64,000 bases of DNA from Bacteroidota bacterium (GTDB lineage Bacteria > Bacteroidota > Bacteroidia > Chitinophagales > Chitinophagaceae). Positions within the stretch are counted from its first letter, which is position 1. Each line of letters opens with the position of its first letter. The notes beneath the pieces were generated by a model. The model was not told the origin of the DNA and searched no databases. It saw only the letters and a list, made by a program, of their open reading frames with translations. The stretch is taken from contig JAEWKC010000001.1 in assembly GCA_023386235.1 (NCBI GenBank), positions 34,138-98,137 of the forward strand, read 5' to 3'. A program made the translations under genes and the position numbers. Shown one piece after another: positions 36,566 to 45,967 of the stretch.

Positions 36566-38233
36566 ATGTCATCACGACCGCTTTTAGAAATTAAAAATCT
36601 GAATGTTTCTTTTAAGAATAACCAGGTTTTACACAATGTAAACATAACTATTCCCAAAGGAAAAGTAGTTGCTGTAGTAGGAGAGTCGGGCTCCGGAAAG
36701 TCAGTTACCTCTCTTTCATTATTACGATTACTGCCTAAAAGCGCTCAGGTGAATGGGAGCATTGAATTTAGCAGCGAAAACAGCACCATAAATATACTTG
36801 GCTTATCCGGCAATGAAATTCGTCAGTTACGCGGCGATAAGATCTCTATGATATTTCAGGAACCGATGACGAGCCTTAATCCTGTTATTACCTGCGGAAA
36901 ACAAGTAGCGGAAGTGCTGATGCTGCATAGAAACATGAGCAGGCAGGAAGCCAAAAAAGTAGTCATAGAACTATTCAGGCAGGTACATTTGCCTCAGCCC
37001 GAAAAGTTGTATAAGCGCTTTCCTCATGAGATAAGCGGCGGACAAAAGCAACGCATTATGATTGCTATGGCCATGAGCTGCCATCCCGATCTGCTGATCT
37101 GCGACGAGCCCACTACCGCATTGGATGTAAATGTGCAAAAAGAGATCTTGTCGCTTATCAAAGAGCTGCAGCAAAAAAACGAGATGAGTGTAATTTTTAT
37201 ATCGCACGATCTGAATCTTGTAGCGGAAATAGCAGATTGCATCACCGTTTTATACAAAGGAAATATTGTAGAGCAGGACAGTGTTGAAAATATTTTTACC
37301 CGGCCACAACATCCGTATACCAAGGCATTGCTGGCTTGTCATCCTGAATTGTACGATAAAACACAAAAGCTGCCGGTGGTTTCAGATTTTCTTGAAAAAG
37401 AAAATGTGATCATTGAGCAGATCCCGCCATTTAAAGTGTATGATGAAGTAATATTATCCATACAGGATGTAAGTGTGAGCTATCCCGTAAAGAAAAACAT
37501 GCTGGGAAAAATTACGCAATACAATCACGCCGTTAAGCACGTTTCTTTTGATGTGTACAAAGGTGAAACCGTAGGATTGGTGGGCGGTTCAGGTTGCGGA
37601 AAAACTACTTTGGGAAGAGCCGTTATAGGCTTGGTAAAAACCGACAATGGAAAAATATTTTTTAAAGGAAAAGACCTGTCCGTAATGCCTGCAACAGATA
37701 AGAAAGCATTATCTAAAGATATTCAATTTATTTTTCAGGATCCTTATTCATCCTTAAACCCCCAGGTTAAAATAGGCGACGCCATAGCAGAGCCGTTATT
37801 GCTGCATAAGCTGTATAGCAAAGATGCCGTAAAAAGTATTGTAAAAGAATGGTTGGAAAAAGTAGGATTATCAGCTGATTTTTATAATCGTTATCCCCAC
37901 GAGTTTAGTGGCGGACAAAGACAGCGCATAGTTATAGCGAGAGCGCTGGCATTGAATCCGTCTTTTGTAATTTGCGATGAAAGTGTATCGGCATTAGATG
38001 TAAGCGTGCAGGCGCAAGTACTCAACTTATTAAACGATTTAAAAAGAGAGATAGGATTTTCATCCATCTTTATTTCTCATGATTTATCTGTGGTAAAGTA
38101 TGTATCAGACAGAATTGTAGTAATGAATAAAGGAGTGATAGAAGAAACAGGCAAAACTGAAGAGGTATATTATAATCCAAAGAGTAAATATACTAAATTA
38201 CTGCTCTCAGCTTTGCCTAAAAAAGAATTCTAA
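36566..38233 (+). CDS. ABC transporter with two fused ATPase domains (DppDF/GsiA-like)
   Basis: 555 residues with two complete ATPase domains and no membrane segments. Domain 1: Walker A GESGSGKS (about 38-45), signature ISGGQKQR, Walker B LLICDEPTTALD. Domain 2: Walker A GGSGCGKT, signature FSGGQRQR, Walker B FVICDESVSALD. Each is followed by the oligopeptide-type C-terminal segment (HPYTKALLACHPE and SKYTKLLLSALP). It energises a peptide or similar importer, but no permease or binding-protein gene is adjacent, so the partners are encoded elsewhere. Confidence 0.92.
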   Translation: MSSRPLLEIKNLNVSFKNNQVLHNVNITIPKGKVVAVVGESGSGKSVTSLSLLRLLPKSAQVNGSIEFSSENSTINILGLSGNEIRQLRGDKISMIFQEPMTSLNPVITCGKQVAEVLMLHRNMSRQEAKKVVIELFRQVHLPQPEKLYKRFPHEISGGQKQRIMIAMAMSCHPDLLICDEPTTALDVNVQKEILSLIKELQQKNEMSVIFISHDLNLVAEIADCITVLYKGNIVEQDSVENIFTRPQHPYTKALLACHPELYDKTQKLPVVSDFLEKENVIIEQIPPFKVYDEVILSIQDVSVSYPVKKNMLGKITQYNHAVKHVSFDVYKGETVGLVGGSGCGKTTLGRAVIGLVKTDNGKIFFKGKDLSVMPATDKKALSKDIQFIFQDPYSSLNPQVKIGDAIAEPLLLHKLYSKDAVKSIVKEWLEKVGLSADFYNRYPHEFSGGQRQRIVIARALALNPSFVICDESVSALDVSVQAQVLNLLNDLKREIGFSSIFISHDLSVVKYVSDRIVVMNKGVIEETGKTEEVYYNPKSKYTKLLLSALPKKEF

Positions 38234-38236
38234 CGC

Positions 38237-38704
38237 TTATTTTTTCAAGATGTAATTTTCGGCCAATTCTCCTTCAACCCTGTTGCCTTCGGCATCCAGC
38301 GTATACAGCATATTCTCGCCCACAAAATATTGATTGCTGCCATCTGTAATATTGTTTAACGTTATTTTTTGTCCGTCAGTGCTCCAGGTAAATGTTCCTT
38401 CTTCTTTATCAGGATTCATATCAGAAGCTTTTTCTCCTTGATATTTTGTTTCTCTTACATAGGTGTCATCATCATTTAAAGTAAGAGTAACTTCTATTCC
38501 GGAACAATCTGCACAAGGCAATACGCCTTTATATGTACCTTGCCAATCTACAGCATTACGACTGTTGTGCGCCGGATCTGCAACGGTTGTGTTATCTGCA
38601 ACAGTTACTGAATCACTTGTATGCGCGTCGTTGCCACTATTGCAGGCTGTAAGTAAAAGCCCTGCGCTTAAAAGAGTTAAAAAGATTTTTTTCATTTTTT
38701 TCAT
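38237..38704 (-). CDS. NlpE-like copper/surface-sensing lipoprotein
   Basis: 155 residues from ATG 38704; ATG 38695 is an equal alternative. A longer frame starting at 38743 would spoil the signal peptide. Lipoprotein signal ending LLTAC, a Thr/Asp-rich linker, then the NlpE N-terminal domain (WQGTYKGVLPCADCSGIEVT with the CxxC, then TYVRETKYQGE). In E. coli NlpE activates the Cpx envelope-stress system and was linked to copper tolerance; no Cpx-like two-component genes are nearby. Convergent with the ABC gene. Confidence 0.88.
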   Translation of the reverse strand: MKKMKKIFLTLLSAGLLLTACNSGNDAHTSDSVTVADNTTVADPAHNSRNAVDWQGTYKGVLPCADCSGIEVTLTLNDDDTYVRETKYQGEKASDMNPDKEEGTFTWSTDGQKITLNNITDGSNQYFVGENMLYTLDAEGNRVEGELAENYILKK

Positions 38705-38785
38705 TTTTATAATTGAACTTACAATTTGCAAAAGATATACCACACTTGCAAATGATCAGGTGAAAAAGTCTCGATGATGATTGAG

Positions 38786-38816
38786 TTGCTCTTTTGCAAA
38801 AAAAAAATTACCTTTG
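38786..38816 (+). promoter_or_regulatory. queA promoter
   Basis: TTG (38786-38788), 20-bp spacer, TACCTTTG (38809-38816, exact TAnnTTTG). Transcription should start near 38821-38824, leaving a leader of about 95 nt. Confidence 0.6.
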
Positions 38817-38824
38817 CGCTCCTA

Positions 38825-38910
38825 AATGATGCCGTAACATCATTCCGTCGCCCCGTAAGGCGTCGACTGACTGACTGTGAGGCTATTATATTACCAATAA
38901 ATAATAGACC
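38825..38910 (+). promoter_or_regulatory. Three-hairpin structured leader of queA
   Basis: Hairpin 1: AATGATG / CATCATT (38825-38831 with 38838-38844), loop CCGTAA. Hairpin 2: stem 38846-38852 with 38859-38865, seven pairs with one T-T mismatch, and the identical loop CCGTAA (38853-38858). A TGAC tandem repeat follows. Hairpin 3: CTATTAT / ATAATAG (38883-38889 with 38901-38907), extended by GG/CC around a bulged A, ending 7 bp before the start codon. No T run follows any of them, so these are not terminators. Possibly a cis-regulatory RNA. Confidence 0.6.
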
Positions 38911-38916
38911 TAAAAA

Positions 38917-39966
38917 ATGAAATTAACTCAATTTCGATTTGATCTCCCTTTAAATCTGATAGCGCAGAATCCTACAAAAAAACGTGAAGACAGTCGCCTT
39001 TTAGTAGTTGACCGTAAAACCGGAAATATGGAAGACCGCCATTTCAGAGATATCATTGATTATTTTGATGATAAGGATGTTTTTGTAGTAAACAATACCA
39101 AAGTATTTCCTGCCCGCATGTATGGACGAAAAGAAAAAACCGGCGCCAAAATCGAGGTTTTTTTACTTCGTGAACTTAATAAACAAAACAGGCTTTGGGA
39201 TGTAATTGTTGACCCTGCAAGGAAAATACGTGTTGGAAATAAATTATACTTCGGAGAGAATGATGAATTGGTAGCCGAAGTGATAGATAACACTACTTCG
39301 CGTGGTCGTACTATTCGTTTTCTCTGGGAAGATACCGAAGAATCGTTTAGAAAAATGCTGGATTTTATGGGCGAAACCCCATTGCCAAAATACATTAAAC
39401 GCAAACCCGACGAAGAAGATAAAGAACGCTACCAAACTGTATACGCAAAGTATGAAGGCGCTGTTGCAGCCCCTACAGCAGGTTTACACTTTAGCCGTGA
39501 ACTCATCAAACGTTGTGAAATAGTAGGCATACGCTTTGCAGAGTTAACACTGCATACAAGCTTAGGTACATTCAGGCCTATTGAAGTGGAAGATTTAAGT
39601 AAGCATAAAATGGATGCCGAATATTACAACATCACACAGGAATGCTGCGATATTGTGAACAAGGCTAAAAAAACAGGACACAGGATTTGCTCTATCGGTA
39701 CTACTACCATGCGCGCCATGGAAAGCAGCTATACCGCTACCAAACAGCTAAAGCCGGGCGAGGGATGGACAAATGTTTTCATTCATCCGCCACACGAATT
39801 CAGTATTGCAGATAGTATGGTTACCAACTTTCATTTGCCTAAAACAAGTCTTATGATCATGGCAAGCGCTTTCGCGGGGTATGAGCTGGCTATGGAAGCA
39901 TATAAAAAAGCCATTAAAGATAAATATCGATTCTTTACATATGGCGATGCAATGTTGATACTTTAA
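38917..39966 (+). CDS. queA: S-adenosylmethionine:tRNA ribosyltransferase-isomerase
   Basis: 349 residues, normal QueA length. Conserved blocks: [65 protein letters not shown] and [19 protein letters not shown]. QueA transfers the ribosyl moiety of S-adenosylmethionine onto preQ1 in tRNA to make epoxyqueuosine at the wobble position of GUN anticodons. No other queuosine genes are adjacent. The leader is long and highly folded. Confidence 0.97.
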   Translation: MKLTQFRFDLPLNLIAQNPTKKREDSRLLVVDRKTGNMEDRHFRDIIDYFDDKDVFVVNNTKVFPARMYGRKEKTGAKIEVFLLRELNKQNRLWDVIVDPARKIRVGNKLYFGENDELVAEVIDNTTSRGRTIRFLWEDTEESFRKMLDFMGETPLPKYIKRKPDEEDKERYQTVYAKYEGAVAAPTAGLHFSRELIKRCEIVGIRFAELTLHTSLGTFRPIEVEDLSKHKMDAEYYNITQECCDIVNKAKKTGHRICSIGTTTMRAMESSYTATKQLKPGEGWTNVFIHPPHEFSIADSMVTNFHLPKTSLMIMASAFAGYELAMEAYKKAIKDKYRFFTYGDAMLIL

Positions 39967-39985
39967 TTTATTTATATTTTTCTAT

Positions 39986-40019
39986 AAAAGGTTGGTGATA
40001 GGCCAACCTTTTGTATTTT
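39986..40019 (+). terminator. queA terminator
   Basis: Perfect 10-bp stem AAAAGGTTGG / CCAACCTTTT (39986-39995 with 40003-40012), 7-nt loop, T-rich tail. Confidence 0.88.
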
Positions 40020-40025
40020 TAATTT

Positions 40026-41600
40026 ATGAACATTGTTGCCGATTATAAAAAGCAGGTTGTTTATTTAATACTCCTTACATTTATCGCAAGGTGTGTGGTA
40101 GGATCTATGGTAGAGCTGGGTAATGATGAAGTATATTATTATACCTATGCTTTGCAACCCGATTGGAACCACTTTGACCATCCACCAATGGTAGGTTGGG
40201 TTATACGCTTGTTTACTTTTAATCTTCACTGGTTGTCTGATCTTTCTATGCGGTTAGCCGCTATTGTTTCCTGCGCTATTGCTACCTGGCTTATTTATCT
40301 CTGTGGTAAACTTATCCGAAACGAAAGAACCGGCTGGCTTGCCGCTTTATTTTACAATTTATCTGTTTATTCAGGAATTATTTCCGGACTCTTTATTTTG
40401 CCCGATTCGCCGCAAATGGTATTCTGGCTGGCTTCCATGTATGTGATATTACAATTGATAGTGCAACCCGAAACAAAATCAAATAATCGAAAATTACTTT
40501 TATTAGGCTTATTAATAGGATTGACAGTAATGAGTAAAGTGCATGGCATATTTTTATGGCTGGGTTTTGGCGGATACATTTTATTTCATAAAAGAAGTTG
40601 GCTGAAAAATCCTTTTTTATACCTGTCCGTTTTAATTACCGCTATCATTATCTCGCCTATACTTTTCTGGAATATTCAACATGATTTTATTACGTTTAAA
40701 TTTCACGGAGAAAGGGTAGAGGTAAAAAAGTTTGCTATTGATATCAACTCTTTTCTACAAACTTTCATCGGGCAGATTTTGTATAACAATCCGTTGATTA
40801 TTGTATTGTATATACTCGCCTTTATACAACTAAAAAAAAGTGCTATGCCTAAAAATATAAGAAATATATTTTTATGGCTGTCTTTACCTATTATTTTTCT
40901 TACTACTGCAATTTCATTATTCAGGAATACGTTGCCACACTGGAGTGGCCCTGGCTTTACGGCGTTAATGCTGCTTACGGCGTGGATAGTAGATGAATCA
41001 AATGTTTCAGGTAAAAATATTTTTTCCGTTCTTACTAAAATCAGTGCCGGGGTTATTATTACCGCTTTGATAGCCGGCGTTATTGTTATTAATTTTTATC
41101 CCGGAACATTCAATCCCGGTAAAGATATTAAAGATCATGGCAGACATGATTTTACACTTGATATGTATGGATGGAAACAATTTGGAAAAGAATTTTTACA
41201 AAAGAGGGCAGAAGATATACGCCAGGGAAAAATGCCTGCTGATGCGCCTTTGGTAGTAGAAAATTGGTTTCCGGCTGCCCATCTGCTTTTTTATGCAACA
41301 AAAAACAGCATGGATATGAAAGCTATTGGTGATATAAACCGATTGCATAAATTTGCATGGCTCAATACACAGCAGCAGAATATACCGCAAGGTATCGACG
41401 CATACTACATTGCAGTCTCTAATTTTTTTATAGATCCGTATAAGTTGTATGCAGATTTATTTACCGATATACAGTTATCCAACACACTAGTGCAGAATAG
41501 AAACGGCGCAGCTTCCAGGTATTTCTTTATTTATCACCTGAAAAATGCAAAATCAAATATAGTGTTGCCGCGTCCACAGCAGATAAATAATCAAAAATGA
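40026..41600 (+). CDS. GT39/ArnT-like membrane glycosyltransferase
   Basis: 524 residues with about ten hydrophobic helices. The motif LGNDEVYYYTYALQPDWNHF near residue 37 carries the acidic residue pair in the first periplasmic loop typical of GT39/ArnT/PMT transferases, followed by DHPPMVGWVIRLF. Such enzymes use polyprenyl-phosphate sugars to glycosylate lipid or protein at the periplasmic face. Acceptor unknown. The GtrA-like gene 35 bp downstream supports lipid-linked sugar transfer. Confidence 0.88.
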   Translation: MNIVADYKKQVVYLILLTFIARCVVGSMVELGNDEVYYYTYALQPDWNHFDHPPMVGWVIRLFTFNLHWLSDLSMRLAAIVSCAIATWLIYLCGKLIRNERTGWLAALFYNLSVYSGIISGLFILPDSPQMVFWLASMYVILQLIVQPETKSNNRKLLLLGLLIGLTVMSKVHGIFLWLGFGGYILFHKRSWLKNPFLYLSVLITAIIISPILFWNIQHDFITFKFHGERVEVKKFAIDINSFLQTFIGQILYNNPLIIVLYILAFIQLKKSAMPKNIRNIFLWLSLPIIFLTTAISLFRNTLPHWSGPGFTALMLLTAWIVDESNVSGKNIFSVLTKISAGVIITALIAGVIVINFYPGTFNPGKDIKDHGRHDFTLDMYGWKQFGKEFLQKRAEDIRQGKMPADAPLVVENWFPAAHLLFYATKNSMDMKAIGDINRLHKFAWLNTQQQNIPQGIDAYYIAVSNFFIDPYKLYADLFTDIQLSNTLVQNRNGAASRYFFIYHLKNAKSNIVLPRPQQINNQK

Positions 41601-41635
41601 GCAATTAAGTTTACTTTTGTGAGGCTAAAAAATCT

Positions 41636-42019
41636 ATGGAGCTATTTTTTAAATTTATAAAATTTGCAGTTGTCGGTTTTTCCGGGATGGTCATTGACTT
41701 TGCTGTTACATGGTTATTTAAAGAACGACTGAAAGCAAATAAATACATAGCCAATAGCGTAGGCTTTATAGCAGCAGCCACCAACAATTATATTCTTAAC
41801 CGTGTATGGACTTTCAAAAGTCATGATGAAAATATTCCAAGAGAATTTTTTTCTTTCTTTACGGTATCTGTCGTTGGTTTGATGATAAATAACTTGATTA
41901 TTTATTTGCTGACAGACAAGTTGAATGTAAAATTTTATTTTGCCAAACTAATAGCAATCGGAGTGACGGTTATATGGAACTTTTTCGCTAATTATTTAGT
42001 TACATTCAGGATCAGCTAA
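41636..42019 (+). CDS. GtrA-family membrane protein
   Basis: 127 residues with four membrane helices; FVVGFSGMVIDFAV-like start (KFAVVGFSGMVIDFAVTWLF), NSVGFIAAATNNYILNRVWTF and a final VTVIWNFFANYLVTFR are typical GtrA motifs. GtrA proteins are thought to flip or handle undecaprenyl-linked sugars. Operon with the GT39 gene. It converges on plsC with 2 bp between stops. Confidence 0.9.
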   Translation: MELFFKFIKFAVVGFSGMVIDFAVTWLFKERLKANKYIANSVGFIAAATNNYILNRVWTFKSHDENIPREFFSFFTVSVVGLMINNLIIYLLTDKLNVKFYFAKLIAIGVTVIWNFFANYLVTFRIS

Positions 42020-42021
42020 AA

Positions 42022-42756
42022 CTATCGGTATCGGATAATCACTTTTTCCATTTGCAGATATACTTCTTCTTTTAATTTTTTGATGTCGGAAGATGTATAC
42101 CCGGTCACATCTACTTCCTGTAGAAAAATGCTTCTGTTTTTACCAGGAGTCATTTTAAATATACTGCTCCAGTGCATTCTCTTGACCGTGTCGGGAAAAA
42201 TAACAGGTTTTATATTGGTCTGTGTTTCTATGGCAATCCTGAAAGCGCCGTCGTAGAAAGGTTTCAACGGGTTGTCAGATTCATTGAAAGTTCCTTCCGG
42301 GAAAATGAAAATAGACTTCCCCGAAGCAATTACTTTTTTCAATTCCATTACGCTTTGTGCTCTTTTCTCCGCGCTTTGCCTGTCTACCAAAACAGCAGCC
42401 ATTGAATATATGAATCCAAATATCGGCACCTTTGCCAATTCAGATTTTCCTAATATTCTCATCTTTTGTTGCACGGTAAGTAAAAGTGTTGGTATATCCT
42501 GGTAAGAGTGATGATTGGCAACAAAAATGTATTGCCTGGAATTGTCGTGTGCTGCGTCAAATATATTCTTGTGGCGGATGCCGATGAGAAAATACCAAGT
42601 GGCCGCCCATATTCTGCAAATAGCATACACCATATCTCCTCCTTTATCTTTGCCAAAAACAGAAGCAAACAATACAAAAATCACCGCTATGAACATGAGT
42701 ATTACAAAGGTGATGATGGCGTAAATACTGTAAATGTATCGGGCTAATTTATTCAT
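42022..42756 (-). CDS. plsC: 1-acyl-sn-glycerol-3-phosphate acyltransferase
   Basis: 244 residues. N-terminal membrane segment (about 10-33). The HX4D acyltransferase motif is seen in VANHHSYQDIPTLL and the FPEGT motif in FIFPEGTFNESD. It transfers an acyl chain to lysophosphatidic acid to make phosphatidic acid at the inner membrane. The family also includes ornithine-lipid and other acyltransferases, so the symbol is by family. Confidence 0.88.
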   Translation of the reverse strand: MNKLARYIYSIYAIITFVILMFIAVIFVLFASVFGKDKGGDMVYAICRIWAATWYFLIGIRHKNIFDAAHDNSRQYIFVANHHSYQDIPTLLLTVQQKMRILGKSELAKVPIFGFIYSMAAVLVDRQSAEKRAQSVMELKKVIASGKSIFIFPEGTFNESDNPLKPFYDGAFRIAIETQTNIKPVIFPDTVKRMHWSSIFKMTPGKNRSIFLQEVDVTGYTSSDIKKLKEEVYLQMEKVIIRYR

Positions 42757-42848
42757 TTAATAAAGGTTAGAATCATTCAATTCTTTACTAATTATAAGAT
42801 TATTATTTTACAGCAAATATACACTACCTGAGATAAGAATATAATTAT

Positions 42849-42879
42849 TTGGTTATGAAATAGTATTGTAGTATATTTG
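42849..42879 (+). promoter_or_regulatory. Promoter of the initiator tRNA gene
   Basis: TTG (42849-42851), 20-bp spacer, TATATTTG (42872-42879, exact TAnnTTTG), 45 bp before the tRNA. Confidence 0.6.
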
Positions 42880-42924
42880 CATCCCGGTTACGGGAAAGTG
42901 ATAGAAATTCTTAACTTATTATAT

Positions 42925-42996
<72 letters not shown>

Positions 42997-43002
42997 CAGC
43001 AA

Positions 43003-43031
43003 AAAGCAACTGATAACAGTTGCTTTTTTTT
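43003..43031. terminator. Terminator between tRNA-fMet and DinB gene
   Basis: Perfect 10-bp stem AAAGCAACTG / CAGTTGCTTT, loop ATAA, then eight Ts. It lies between convergent genes and may work both ways. Confidence 0.9.
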
Positions 43032-43045
43032 ATTTCAGCTTCTAT

Positions 43046-43543
43046 TTAAAATTCGTTATCATCTGCACTGGGGCCGTAGCTGCCGGGAAGTGGAATATCC
43101 AACAAGCGATAATATACGCCTAACTGAGCGCGATGATGTGTAATTTGGTTAAGTGCATGCCTGATGGCGCCTTGTTTTGTCCAAGAAGCTAATATGTTGC
43201 CGTCATTCGCTAATGACCATTTCTTTTCTAAATCGTTTTCATCCATTGTTTCCAGGGCTTCTTTGCCATCGGTATATGCTTTCTCCAGTAGTTGAAGGAG
43301 GTCCTCTTTAGTTTCAGGTTTTGCAGGATTGTGGTCGCCTGTAGCAAGGTCAAGCACTTCAGTATTTGCCATAACCTGTGGCCAGCTGAATACTTCTATT
43401 ATGTGGGATGCCAGATGTAGTAAGCCCGTGCTTTTTTCGTGTGGCTTGTAATCATTTTTTCCTTCGGGAAATCTTTCAATAAACTTTTTAGTAACTTGAT
43501 ATTCATAATCAAGTTCCTCTTCAAATAAGTTCAGGATGTTCAT
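43046..43543 (-). CDS. DinB-family protein
   Basis: 165 residues of a four-helix bundle. Three metal-binding histidines are seen at the expected spacing, in LLHLASHIIEVFSW and NQITHHRAQLGVYYRLLD. DinB/DfsB-like proteins bind a divalent metal, and some are thiol (bacillithiol) transferases. Specific function unknown. Monocistronic. Confidence 0.9.
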   Translation of the reverse strand: MNILNLFEEELDYEYQVTKKFIERFPEGKNDYKPHEKSTGLLHLASHIIEVFSWPQVMANTEVLDLATGDHNPAKPETKEDLLQLLEKAYTDGKEALETMDENDLEKKWSLANDGNILASWTKQGAIRHALNQITHHRAQLGVYYRLLDIPLPGSYGPSADDNEF

Positions 43544-43694
43544 AATAGTTTCAGTTTTGAGTGATAAATAAATTTATTCAGTATTAAAATTATTCATAAA
43601 TTCTGAACAATCTCACTGAGACACTATTATTTTTATCTTAATAATTTACGCGATGTAATGATTGAAAAAGTATGCTATGTTAATAGAAAAATTT

Positions 43695-45701
43695 TTAAAA
43701 TCTTTTATACTGAATTCTTGTTGCATTAAGAACAGCCAGCAGGGCTACGCCAACATCGGCAAATACAGCCGCCCACATAGAGGCATATCCAAACGCGCTC
43801 AGTACCATCACTATTATTTTAATACCCAGCGCCATAGTGATATTCTGCCAGATTATATTTTTAGTGACCTTTCCTATTTTTATAGCTTTTGGTATTTTTG
43901 AAGGCTTATCATCCTGAATGATTACATCCGCTGTTTCAATTGCCGCATCGCTCCCAAGTCCTCCCATGGCAATGCCTACATCACTTAAAGCGATAACGGG
44001 CGCGTCATTAACTCCATCGCCCACAAAAACCAAGGTATTATTTTCTTGTTTTATTTCTCTTACTTTATCCATTTTATCTTCAGGCAGGAGCTCGCTGTAG
44101 GCATTGCTGATCTGCAGCTCTTTAGCTACGTAATCTACAACTTCTTTCCTGTCACCGCTAAGCATGGTAGTTGCTACTTTCATTAAAGAAAGCTCTTGTA
44201 TGGTACGTTTCGCGTCTTCTTTTATCTTATCGGAAATAGTAATGTAACCCCTATATTGTTTATCGTAACCAATAGCCACTATGGTAAAAGGTACAGAAGA
44301 AATATCATCGTTATGCGCTACATTGAATTTATCAAGCAATTTAAAATTACCAGCGAGGAGTTCCTTGCCGTCTATAAATGCACGTAATCCATAACCGGGT
44401 ATTTCTTCTAAATTCTCTACTTGTATCTTCGTGGAAACATCGCCAACATATTGATGAATAGCCGATGCAATAGGATGCGTGCTTTTGCTTTCCAACGCAT
44501 TGATCATTTCCAGCAAATGATCTGTATCCTGAAAGTTTTTTAACCGCACTTCGTTTACTTCAAAAACTCCTTGTGTTAACGTGCCGGTTTTGTCCAGTAC
44601 CACATTATTGGTTTTTCCCAGCAAATCAAGGTAATTACTGCCTTTTACAAGAATACCATTTTTACTGGCGGCACCAATTCCGCCAAAATAGCCAAGTGGC
44701 ACACTGATTACCAGCGCGCAAGGACAGGATACTACAAGAAACACAAGACCCTTGTACAGATGTTCGTTAAAAATGTAATTTTCCGTAAAAAAGTAGGGTA
44801 GTAAAATAATAAGCGCTGCCAGCGCTACTACTATAGGCGTGTATACTCTGGCAAATTTTCTTATAAAAAGTTCTGTAGGTGCTTTGTGCGCGGTAGCTTC
44901 CTGTGCCAGTTGCAGCATTTTAGATAGTTTGCTGTCCTGGTGGCGAGCAGTAACTTCCACAAGAGCTACGTTTGTTTGATTGATCATTCCAGCAAGCACA
45001 TTATCGCCTTTTCGCTTTGTATCCGGAACGCTCTCACCTGTTAAAGCAGCTGTATTAAAAGACGAGCTTTCATTAAGCAATATTCCATCCAGTGCCAGCT
45101 TTTCTCCGGGTTTTAATTGTACAATACTTCCTATGGCAACCTCCGATGCCTTCACTGTTTGAGGCATGTTGTCAATGAGTATGGTAGCTTTGTCAGGACG
45201 TTGGTCAAGCAGTTTTTGAATATTCCTTTTTGAGCGTTTTACGGCTATTCCCTGCAAAGTTTCACCCACTGTATAAAATAACATCACTGCCACGGCCTCA
45301 GGATATTCGCCAATATAAAAAGCACCTAGCGTTGCTAAAAACATAAGCGTGAATTCAGAAAAAATATCCCTGTTGCGGAAAGCCCGCAACATATCTTTTA
45401 TCACAGGAACCGCCACCGGAAGATAGGTGGCTATATACCACAGAACTCTTACTGTTCCTATGTTCCAGCTGTTTGTAGTATCCAGAATGAGAGCAACTGC
45501 GAGAAGTGTAAAAGAAAGGATAGCAGGAAAGAACAGCTGAAAAATACTGTTTTCTTTCTTCACAGACGGATGTTGATGAGCATGTTCTGAGGCAACGCTA
45601 TGCGCTTCATTATTTTTTAGAATATTTTGTTCTCGAGAAATATTTTGAGTGTCGCAGCAGCAGACGTTTTCTGAAATTTTATTTGTATTAATTACCTTCA
45701 T
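43695..45701 (-). CDS. Zn2+/Cd2+/Pb2+ P-type ATPase (P1B-2)
   Basis: 668 residues. The N-terminus has no HMA domain but carries CCC at 14-16 and a His-rich stretch (34-44), likely a metal-binding tail. Eight membrane helices; SCPCALVISVPLGYFGG with the metal-binding CPC; phosphorylation site LDKTGTLTQG; HP motif in KSTHPIASAI; hinge VGDGVNDAPV; and an aspartate in the last helix (FADVGVALLAVLNATR), as in ZntA. These features favour Zn/Cd/Pb export over copper. A perfect inverted repeat lies upstream. Confidence 0.93.
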   Translation of the reverse strand: MKVINTNKISENVCCCDTQNISREQNILKNNEAHSVASEHAHQHPSVKKENSIFQLFFPAILSFTLLAVALILDTTNSWNIGTVRVLWYIATYLPVAVPVIKDMLRAFRNRDIFSEFTLMFLATLGAFYIGEYPEAVAVMLFYTVGETLQGIAVKRSKRNIQKLLDQRPDKATILIDNMPQTVKASEVAIGSIVQLKPGEKLALDGILLNESSSFNTAALTGESVPDTKRKGDNVLAGMINQTNVALVEVTARHQDSKLSKMLQLAQEATAHKAPTELFIRKFARVYTPIVVALAALIILLPYFFTENYIFNEHLYKGLVFLVVSCPCALVISVPLGYFGGIGAASKNGILVKGSNYLDLLGKTNNVVLDKTGTLTQGVFEVNEVRLKNFQDTDHLLEMINALESKSTHPIASAIHQYVGDVSTKIQVENLEEIPGYGLRAFIDGKELLAGNFKLLDKFNVAHNDDISSVPFTIVAIGYDKQYRGYITISDKIKEDAKRTIQELSLMKVATTMLSGDRKEVVDYVAKELQISNAYSELLPEDKMDKVREIKQENNTLVFVGDGVNDAPVIALSDVGIAMGGLGSDAAIETADVIIQDDKPSKIPKAIKIGKVTKNIIWQNITMALGIKIIVMVLSAFGYASMWAAVFADVGVALLAVLNATRIQYKRF

Positions 45702-45721
45702 ATTACTATTTCTTAAAAAGG

Positions 45722-45761
45722 CAAAAATAAGCTATTCATTTCGCATGTTGATCACGAAATG
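45722..45761 (-). promoter_or_regulatory. Zn/Cd ATPase promoter with inverted-repeat operator
   Basis: On the minus strand, TATTTTTG (complement of 45722-45729) matches TAnnTTTG, 21 bp before the start. Next to it, in the -33 region, CATTTCG (45737-45743) and CGAAATG (45755-45761) form a perfect 7-bp inverted repeat with an 11-bp gap, a probable metalloregulator site. Confidence 0.5.
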
Positions 45762-45933
45762 TGCGTTCACAAACAGCAATGCTACGTTTCTCAATGGAGA
45801 CGGAGAGCAATTTAACTTTTTATTTTTTGTCATAACTAAAAAATAAATAATAATGTATGATTTATTATAATTTATAATATGAAGTAATGAAAACTTAATC
45901 TACCCATCTTTAATCTTCTGCTAAATGTTTTTA

Positions 45934-45941
45934 TATATTTG
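45934..45941 (+). promoter_or_regulatory. -7 element before the 76-residue protein gene
   Basis: TATATTTG, an exact TAnnTTTG, 26 bp before the TTG start at 45968. Confidence 0.5.
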
Positions 45942-45967
45942 CACGTATATAACCAACTAAAACTACA

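Noticed and set aside
38866..38879. TGAC tandem repeat in the queA leader as a phase-variable microsatellite
   Set aside because: Only about three units and outside any coding frame; the folded leader is a better explanation.
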